A DNA stretch of 64,000 nt, from positions 1-64,000 of the forward strand of contig DALS01000003.1 in the NCBI GenBank assembly GCA_002499445.1. Reading direction: 5' to 3'. Every line of letters starts with the position of its first letter. Position 1 is the stretch's first letter. The position numbers and the translations under genes are program-made. The notes below the pieces were generated by a model, which saw nothing but the letters and a program-made list of their open reading frames with translations, had not been told where the DNA came from and searched no databases. Below, piece by piece: positions 25,609-32,133 of this stretch. The DNA is from Methanosarcina sp. UBA293. GTDB taxonomy: Archaea > Halobacteriota > Methanosarcinia > Methanosarcinales > Methanosarcinaceae.

Positions 25609-26427
25609 ATGTCAGTTGAATCGCCTAGTCAAGAGATAAATGTCTCAGATCTTATCCTATATGCCACTTGCCCACGAAGAGTGTACTTTGTCAATAGGGG
25701 TTTTGAATTGTTTCCAGAGATGAGTGGGCAAAGGTTAGAAAGACTAATCCTGAAAGAACTCTCCCTAACTTATTCTGAGATATTGAGAAAGTGTTCGTTA
25801 AACGCCGATAGCCTCCGTAAAGAACTTGAAGCTTCCCTGGTAAAGATATGTACTGATCTGCCGCTCCTGTTTCCGCGAGAACTTGCAGGTGCTAATAGGG
25901 AAATTCTTGAGGAAGGGGAAGCGCGGGCAAGAGCTAAAATTCCCGAAATTGCAGCTAACCTTCTAGGAGCACTTGAAGAAAATGGGAAAGAGCCCATGCT
26001 TGCGGCACTCACGCCCGTTAAAACCGAGCCATTTCTCTCTTCAGAAAGACTCAATCTTAAAGGGGTCCCCTCCAAATTAGTTTGCTTTGAAGGTGCGCAG
26101 GTTCCGTCAATCTTAAAGTCAGGAAACTGCCCTGAAAAGGGAGTTTGGGGTTCTGACCGGATACATGCCGCAGCTTTTGTCCTGCTTCTTGAAGCCGAGA
26201 GTGGGAAAGAAGTTCCGTTTGCCTTTGTGGAATATGTAAGTTTTGGCCTGCTTAGAAGAATAATTATTCGAAGCTCAGATAGGCGGGAAGTTCTCAAAAT
26301 CCGCAGGGAAGTAGAGAAAATTAAAGCTGGATTCATGCCTGAAAGAAAAGAAGAGAGATTCTGTAAAGAATGTAATTTCTCAGAACACTGTACTCCAGAT
26401 TCATCCCTTATGTCAAAATTTTTCTGA
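25609..26427 (+). CDS. Cas4-like Fe-S protein with degenerate nuclease site
   Basis: A 272-residue DUF83/Cas4-type protein. The first Cys is in ATCPRRVYFVNRGFE near residue 21, and three more are in RFCKECNFSEHC at the C-terminus, the usual [4Fe-4S] set. In the PD-(D/E)xK core, where active Cas4 has a G-x-x-D motif followed by E-x-K, this protein reads GVPSKLV and VPSILKSG, so the Asp and Glu appear lost while the Lys stays. No cas genes or CRISPR array are nearby. It may bind DNA without cutting. A TATA-like AAATATATAT about 30 bp upstream suggests a nearly leaderless transcript. Confidence 0.7.
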   Translation: MSVESPSQEINVSDLILYATCPRRVYFVNRGFELFPEMSGQRLERLILKELSLTYSEILRKCSLNADSLRKELEASLVKICTDLPLLFPRELAGANREILEEGEARARAKIPEIAANLLGALEENGKEPMLAALTPVKTEPFLSSERLNLKGVPSKLVCFEGAQVPSILKSGNCPEKGVWGSDRIHAAAFVLLLEAESGKEVPFAFVEYVSFGLLRRIIIRSSDRREVLKIRREVEKIKAGFMPERKEERFCKECNFSEHCTPDSSLMSKFF

Positions 26428-26962
26428 ATTAGAAGTGGATGGAAAAAGATTACTACACAATAAAAAAAGGTGAAAGGCAAAAGCCAGAATAAAGTAAATT
26501 ACTAGGGTAATAGAAAGTAACTCTCAAATGTACTAATGAAGAGACAAAAAGCAAAACCTACTGCTCTATAATGAATTGTGATGTTTTTGAATGAGATTGA
26601 AAATTGGGTCGTGCACTATTAGTTAGTTGATTTGTTTCTAAAACACTTTTAGTGGCGCGTCATACCTTTTTTGCAATCCAGTAAGGTTAATAGCATGCTT
26701 GATGCACGAAACATAAGGCATTTCTAGCACTGGAAAATTACTCATGAAAACATCAACTGCTTAATGATGGACGACCGAAAAATGTATTTTGCTTAAAAAC
26801 AGCATTTCTAATTTTCAAGGTTTAAAAAAGCGCTTGCTTTGAGTATGAGTATATAAATTTTCTAGCCAAATCATCAAACTATTCGCTTATTACGTAATAA
26901 TTTTCAAAAAAATAATCATAATTATTGCATCATTTCAGATTGTTTGTTAACTTGGCCCTAAA
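26428..26962. other. AT-rich intergenic region before protease module 2
   Basis: Lies between the cas4-like stop and the promoter of leader copy E. No gene, RNA or repeat is recognised. It is the left part of the segment bounded by cas4-like 3' ends. Confidence 0.5.
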
Positions 26963-27126
26963 ATATATAAAGACATAATAAAGAGAAGTTTATGGAGTTT
27001 GAATGTACTTTCCAGGTCACTTGAACTCCATAAAATATACCTAAGAGGCGCGATTAAGTTAGCTTTGCGTATATTTAAGCTTGCCTGATTCTGCCTCTTA
27101 GAGAAAAATAACTAGGAGTTAGGCGA
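26963..27126 (+). promoter_or_regulatory. Promoter and two-hairpin leader, copy E (most diverged)
   Basis: TATA box ATATATAAAG at about 26963-26973. Hairpin 1 pairs TGGAGTTTGA (26993-27002) with TTGAACTCCA (27021-27030), the changed bases giving two G-U pairs. Hairpin 2 pairs CTAAGAGGC (27041-27049) with GCCTCTTAG (27093-27101), a full compensatory change against CCCGGAGGC in copies A to D. The ribosome site CTAGGAG (27112-27118) can pair instead with CTCTTAG (27095-27101). The loop keeps GTTAGCTTTGCG and TATTTAAG. No FrhB-like fragment is attached. Confidence 0.8.
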
Positions 27127-28320
27127 ATGATTAAGAATAAATTTGGAATAAGAATATTTCTTTTGACAATACTGATTAGTATGGCATTAGTACCAGCCGT
27201 AACTGCTGAAAAGTTAGTCGAAAAAACGGGCGAGAACATTTTAGGAACATACGAAGATTCAGTTGAAATAAAATCGATAATCGAGCAGATTCCTCCAACG
27301 GATCCTTCAATCTTGGAAAATATGAGTGAAAATAAGAACATTTTAAGAACATATGGCAAAATTCCTGAGATTACTACAGGTGCTGAAGTTCATCAATGGT
27401 TTAACAAATTGGATACAATTAGAGTTAACCTGAATGAGAACAATGAAATGAAGCCATACTTTTATCCTGCAGGCCCACTTGTAGCATACGGTACAAACGC
27501 AGACGGTTACTTTTGGGTTATTTTTGATGAGAGGTATAGCCCTAAAAATGAAGATTTTGATGTTATCTTTGATCTCATAAACAAACAAGCAGTAAAATTA
27601 AATATTAAAAATGTACCAATTGTATTCTCTACGGGCACTCCTATAATTCCTGTTTCTGCTTTCATTAACCAAGTCTCAACGAGTTCTACAAATCCATACC
27701 TAACTTATTATCGCCCCATCACTGGGGGAATAGGAGCTTCTGTAGTTCAAGGGAGTACGGCCGCCTTAGGGACTATAGGATTTACTGCCAATAGAAATAG
27801 TGATAATACTAAAGGATATGTAATTGCTGGGCATACAGCTTGGTTCCAGACAGGCTTGAGCTCATACCAACCATTGTACGCCTCTGGGAATCTGGCTGGA
27901 ACAATTTCAAAAATAGGCTCAAATACTGATGCAGCTTTTATACCCTATAGCAATGTTGCGGCTACGATGCATATTGGTGGAGGAAGTTTTGTAAATGTAA
28001 ATGGCTGTTATTCGGGCGGAATTTCAGGCATGACTCTAACAAAATCTGGAGCTGCAAGTGGATCTGTGACAGGACAATATCTTGGAGTTTTAACAGGTCA
28101 GACCATTGGCGGACATTATATGGATAAAATAGAGTTAATGACTACAACATGCACAACTGGAGATAGTGGTGGTCCTGTGTATTATATATCTAGTGGCCGT
28201 TATAAAATTGTTGGAATAATAAGTGCATCAACTACAGTAAATGGTAACACACCTGCCACTGTTTATATTCCATGTGGAGAGGTAATGTCTAAACTTGGTG
28301 TAACTCCCCTTACCGCATAA
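27127..28320 (+). CDS. Secreted trypsin-fold serine protease with pro-domain (module 2)
   Basis: A 397-residue paralogue of the protease at 4559. Signal peptide to about residue 27 (PAVTA), pro-domain about 70-170 (TYGKIPEITTG, KPYFYPAGPLVAYG, NVPIVFSTG), and catalytic domain with His236 (AGHTAW), Asp268 (NTDAAF) and Ser347 (GDSGGP). The Cys pattern differs slightly from module 1. ATG follows CTAGGAG. It has leader copy E in front and the pro-domain repeat gene behind it, so the whole module was duplicated. Probably an extracellular peptidase for nutrition or surface turnover. Confidence 0.85.
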   Translation: MIKNKFGIRIFLLTILISMALVPAVTAEKLVEKTGENILGTYEDSVEIKSIIEQIPPTDPSILENMSENKNILRTYGKIPEITTGAEVHQWFNKLDTIRVNLNENNEMKPYFYPAGPLVAYGTNADGYFWVIFDERYSPKNEDFDVIFDLINKQAVKLNIKNVPIVFSTGTPIIPVSAFINQVSTSSTNPYLTYYRPITGGIGASVVQGSTAALGTIGFTANRNSDNTKGYVIAGHTAWFQTGLSSYQPLYASGNLAGTISKIGSNTDAAFIPYSNVAATMHIGGGSFVNVNGCYSGGISGMTLTKSGAASGSVTGQYLGVLTGQTIGGHYMDKIELMTTTCTTGDSGGPVYYISSGRYKIVGIISASTTVNGNTPATVYIPCGEVMSKLGVTPLTA

Positions 28321-28325
28321 GTTTT

Positions 28326-28347
28326 AAGAAGTAAATATTTACTTCTT
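28326..28347 (+). terminator. Palindromic hairpin between protease and partner (module 2)
   Basis: A perfect 22-nt palindrome with arms AAGAAGTAAAT and ATTTACTTCTT, followed by TTCC and a T6 tract. Same position as the hairpin at 5775 although the sequence is unrelated, so the structure seems to be what is kept. Confidence 0.65.
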
Positions 28348-28378
28348 TTCCATTTTTTCAGAGAAAAGTGGTGATACT

Positions 28379-29560
28379 ATGGATAGAAAACCAGTACTGC
28401 TTTTTATTTTTGTTTCAATTATAATTTTATTTTCAGGAACTGTACTTGCCAATACTTATTATTTACCTTCTTCCAGTTTGCATGAAGTTAATGAAACAAA
28501 TGGTTGGTCGGAAAGAACCGTGCCATATTCTGGCTGGCTTGAAAGCCCAAATAAAACAATTTCCCTACTCTCAAAATTGAATGAAGAATCCCTTACAAAC
28601 TGTACAAATCCTGAAAGTCCGATATATGATCCCAATGTACTGAAAGCGTGTGGAAAAGTTCCTGTAATTAAAAATACTACGCAGTTGGCTGAGTTCAACT
28701 CAACCCTACAAACTGTGAGAGACAGTTCTATCCGTGAGGTTAAACCATACCTTTATCCTAACGGACCGATAGTTGACTATGGGGCTGGCTCCATGCACGG
28801 GTATTTTCTAATCAAACTTTACGATTATGAAGGTAACAAAACTGTCTATTCGGAAACAGAGTTAAAGGAAATCTACAGAATAGTAGAAAAGTACGCATTT
28901 GAAGCTGGAACTGATGAAGTTCCGGTAATATTCTGCCTTTGGGATAAAACAGCAATTTTTTATTTTCCTGAAAATAACTCTTCATTTGACGGGAACATGT
29001 TCGGTAAGGATGTCGTTCAACTGACAAATATCGAATTCCCGGTGTTTTACTATAATATAGCTAGTCCGTCCTCCTTACAGATCATAAAAAATGATTCTCT
29101 GGATGAAATAAAACCGTATCTTCGCCCAAGGGGACCTATAGTTGAATACGGTTCCGACACGATGGAAGGGATTTTCCCAATAAAACTTTATTATGAAGAA
29201 AATAAAACAGTTTATTCTCAAACCGAGCTGGATGAAATCTATAATATTGTAAGGAAGTATGCGAATAAGGCTGGTTTTGATAGTGTTTCAGTTATGTTTT
29301 ACAACCAGAAAGATGTTGTACGTTTTGAAAGCTACAGTAATAAAAAATATTTTTCTCCCAACAACTCGACATCTGGAGACAAAAATATTGTAGAATTCAA
29401 TAATTCAAACACCAATGACTCAAAATTCCTTAATGAGAATATTTCGAACTTAAATAGCTCAAGTGGAAATAAATCGAGCAAAAATAGCTCTACTCCAGGT
29501 TTTGGATTATTGGGCGGTTTAGCCTGCCTTTTTGGAGGATGGGAGCTCAGGAAAAAGTAA
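28379..29560 (+). CDS. Surface protein with two protease-pro-domain repeats and PGF-CTERM-like tail
   Basis: A 393-residue paralogue of the protein at 5826. Signal peptide MDRKPVLLFIFVSIIILFSG, then TVLANT. Two pro-domain-like repeats (KPYLYPNGPIVDYG and KPYLRPRGPIVEYG) each end near a VPVIF/VSVMF strand. After about residue 330 comes a Ser/Asn-rich linker, then TPGFGLLGGLACLFGG and a basic end, resembling PGF-CTERM signals processed by archaeosortase. So this copy is probably tethered to the cell surface, while the module 1 copy lacks that tail. ATG follows GGTGATACT. Role as foldase, inhibitor or anchor of the protease is inferred. Confidence 0.75.
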   Translation: MDRKPVLLFIFVSIIILFSGTVLANTYYLPSSSLHEVNETNGWSERTVPYSGWLESPNKTISLLSKLNEESLTNCTNPESPIYDPNVLKACGKVPVIKNTTQLAEFNSTLQTVRDSSIREVKPYLYPNGPIVDYGAGSMHGYFLIKLYDYEGNKTVYSETELKEIYRIVEKYAFEAGTDEVPVIFCLWDKTAIFYFPENNSSFDGNMFGKDVVQLTNIEFPVFYYNIASPSSLQIIKNDSLDEIKPYLRPRGPIVEYGSDTMEGIFPIKLYYEENKTVYSQTELDEIYNIVRKYANKAGFDSVSVMFYNQKDVVRFESYSNKKYFSPNNSTSGDKNIVEFNNSNTNDSKFLNENISNLNSSSGNKSSKNSSTPGFGLLGGLACLFGGWELRKK

Positions 29561-29673
29561 TGCAGGGTTTGGAAAAACTGAAATTGCTGGAGTTAATGAT
29601 TCAATTGTCTATTATTGCTTAATGGTGCCGGTTAATATAAAGCTGTCCCGAACAGGGCGTTTGGGCCTCGGCC

Positions 29674-29942
29674 CGTTATATGCCGCAGCTCTTGTCCTGC
29701 TTCTTGAAGCCGAAAGTGGGAAAGAGGTTCCCTTTGCCTTTGTTGAATATGTGAGTTACGGCCTGCTCAGACGGGTAGTTGTTCGAAGCTCAGATAGGCG
29801 GGAAGTTCTCAAAATCCGCAGGGAAGTAGAGAAAATTAAAGCCGGATTCATGCCTGAAAGAAAAGAAGAGAGATTCTGTAAAGATTGCAATTTCTCAGAA
29901 CACTGTATTCCAGATTCATCCCTTATGTCGAAGTTTTTCTAA
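29674..29942 (+). pseudogene. 3'-end fragment of the cas4-like gene
   Basis: About 269 bp repeating the last 88 codons of the cas4-like gene at 25609 with few changes (ESGKEVPFAFVEYVSYGLL, then RFCKDCNFSEHC, then SLMSKFF and stop). A frame opens upstream from 29532 but its first part is shared with the end of the surface protein and is unrelated to Cas4. Without the N-terminal Cys and nuclease core it cannot form a Cas4. Together with the intact gene it brackets protease module 2. Confidence 0.88.
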
Positions 29943-30208
29943 GTGTTGAGTGGACGGAAAAAGAAAATCGAGAATTATCTTGTCATGCTACACCTCGCAT
30001 GTTTATGGCTAATCTTCAAAGCAACAGACCTTCTCAGGTAAGCTCTTAGTAATATTTAGATTATTGCTTGAATTACAGCAAACTGGCTTACGTCCATAAA
30101 TTATAGAGTATTACAAACAATCCATAAGTTAGGGTTTACTGAATATCTTCTACAACTAAGAATCCATAAGTGGAAACTCAAAATGGAAGAGATAAAATGT
30201 GATAGAAC

Positions 30209-31480
30209 ATGTCGAGAGCATACCTCATAAGGGCTTTTGGGATGACGGTGCTTGCAATTTTAATACTTGTTGGCGCAGCAGGTGCAGCTCCATTTGCATA
30301 TGTGACGAGTCTGGGGGTTGACGTTGGCACCGTTTTTGTAATTGACACCGCAACTAATAATCTTACAGCCGTGGTGCCTGTTGAAGGCTGGCCTAGAGAC
30401 GTTGTAGTTAATCAAGCAGGCACAAAGGTATATGTGGCAACCCCGGGGATAACTACTGCTACTGTCTCTGTAATTGATACAGCGACAAATAAGGTTAGTA
30501 CTGTAGCTGTAGGAGGTTATCCTATGGAAATTGCAATTAACCCGGCAGGAACAAGGGTCTATGTGACGGATCGTGACGGCACCAATGTCTCTGTAATTAA
30601 CACAGCCACAAACACTTTAATGGCACCCATTAACGTGGGGCTGATTACTCGTAATATTGCTATCAGTCCTGATGGGAAAAAAATCTATGCTACAAACAGT
30701 TTCAACAATACTACTTCTGTAATTGATGCGACTACAAACGAAATTATAACCACGGTGGCTGTAGGAGCTAGTCCGTATGATGTTGCAGTCAGTCCTGATG
30801 GAAAAAAGGTGTATGTGACTAATTTAGGCATCAACGCTGTTTATGTAATTGATGCAATTACAAACAAAATTACAGCCATTGTGCCCGTAGGAAATGTTCC
30901 TCATGATATTGCACTCAGTCCTAATGGTAAAATTGCATATGTGACACACTCCGGTTCCCACAATAATCCCGGTAACACTGTTTCTGTAATTGATGTGACT
31001 ATGAACAAAGTTTCAGCTACTGTGCCTGTAGGAATTAATCCTTTAGGAGTTGCAATCACCCCAGATGGAACAAAGGTATATGTAACAAACACAGAAAGTG
31101 ACAATGTCTCCGTAATTGACACAACGACTAACACTGTTACAGCTACAGTGAGTACAGGAAAATATTATCTAAACCACCCTATTAGAGTTGCTATTGTGCC
31201 TTTTATAGGTTCTAATATAACTGATCAAAGCATAAAGGCAACCTCTAATGCAACTGAAGACATGGGAGTCGAAGAAACTAACTTCCTATCATCTGAAGAA
31301 AAAAATACTGTCAAACTCAATAATTCAAACGACAATAGTAATAATAACAATGATTCTGAATCTGATAATGTTAGTAGCTCAAGTGAAAATAGATCAAGCA
31401 AAAATAATTCTACTCCAGGTTTTGGATTATTGGGCGGTTTGACCTGTCTTTTTGGAGGATGGAAACTCAAGAAAAAGTAA
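30209..31480 (+). CDS. YVTN-family beta-propeller surface protein with PGF-CTERM-like tail
   Basis: A 423-residue protein: a signal peptide (about 1-26), then about seven repeats of roughly 42 residues of the type VYVTNxxxNxVSVIDTxTNxVxATVPVG, building a seven-bladed propeller. A Ser/Asn-rich linker and TPGFGLLGGLTCLFGGWKLKKK complete it. Methanosarcina encodes many such surface-layer-associated proteins. The last 100 bp are nearly identical to those of the pro-domain repeat gene at 28379. The start at 30209 gives a short basic n-region; binding partners are unknown. Confidence 0.85.
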   Translation: MSRAYLIRAFGMTVLAILILVGAAGAAPFAYVTSLGVDVGTVFVIDTATNNLTAVVPVEGWPRDVVVNQAGTKVYVATPGITTATVSVIDTATNKVSTVAVGGYPMEIAINPAGTRVYVTDRDGTNVSVINTATNTLMAPINVGLITRNIAISPDGKKIYATNSFNNTTSVIDATTNEIITTVAVGASPYDVAVSPDGKKVYVTNLGINAVYVIDAITNKITAIVPVGNVPHDIALSPNGKIAYVTHSGSHNNPGNTVSVIDVTMNKVSATVPVGINPLGVAITPDGTKVYVTNTESDNVSVIDTTTNTVTATVSTGKYYLNHPIRVAIVPFIGSNITDQSIKATSNATEDMGVEETNFLSSEEKNTVKLNNSNDNSNNNNDSESDNVSSSSENRSSKNNSTPGFGLLGGLTCLFGGWKLKKK

Positions 31481-31633
31481 GTGCCAAAATGGGTTTTGAT
31501 CTCGTTACTTATTAGACTGAGCTAGCATTAAAGACAAACCCGCCTAGGGAAAAAGAGGAAAAAAGATTATACCAGCAATACTGATTGGCACTTTTTCGAT
31601 TTTTAACTCTATGAACTCTATAAATACTGATTT

Positions 31634-31921
31634 TTAGCGCAAAACCTCCACCTTGAGCCCTTTTTTCGAACCTACTAAAGTATTATATAAGCCAGCCGCG
31701 ATACGCCCTATGAAGTATCCAGATACTCCATAAAATATAGGTAGACAGAGTACAGCCCATTTTCCGAAAATCAAGGAAAAAATTCCGAATTTTTTGGGCA
31801 TCGAAATTCCCATCAAAGCAGCGATTGTTGTAAATACTCCGAAAATGAAACCCATCGTTCCGTAAAGGATAGTAAGGATTTTCCCGAATCCGGTTGAATC
31901 TATTTCTTTTATGACTACCAT
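31634..31921 (-). CDS. Small membrane protein of unknown function
   Basis: About 95 residues with two transmembrane segments (TILYGTMGFIFGVFTTIAAL and VLCLPIFYGVSGYFIGRI), beginning MVVIKEID. The ATG at 31921 is chosen because GGGGGAATG precedes it; an in-frame start seven codons earlier overlaps that site. It resembles small DUF-type membrane proteins of archaea; the function is unknown. Confidence 0.6.
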   Translation of the reverse strand: MVVIKEIDSTGFGKILTILYGTMGFIFGVFTTIAALMGISMPKKFGIFSLIFGKWAVLCLPIFYGVSGYFIGRIAAGLYNTLVGSKKGLKVEVLR

Positions 31922-32133
31922 GACATTCCCCCAATACATCATATTTTCTGCATTTTATATAATTATAGTACTATTATTTTTGAAGTAACCACGTAAAAGA
32001 ATTTTTGCTCAAGTTTTTTTAAAGAGCTGGTAGAATGAAAGTCAAAACCTTTTAAATGGATTTTTGTTCAAACATTTTTTCAAAAAGCTTGAGCAAAGCC
32101 TTTTAAAGGAAAACCTCTCTCAATCTGCGTGAC

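Noticed and set aside
29532..29942. A complete new gene fused from the surface protein end and cas4-like end
   Set aside because: The first 48 codons are out of frame with the surface protein and unrelated to Cas4; no ribosome site at 29532. Better explained as a cas4-like 3' fragment.
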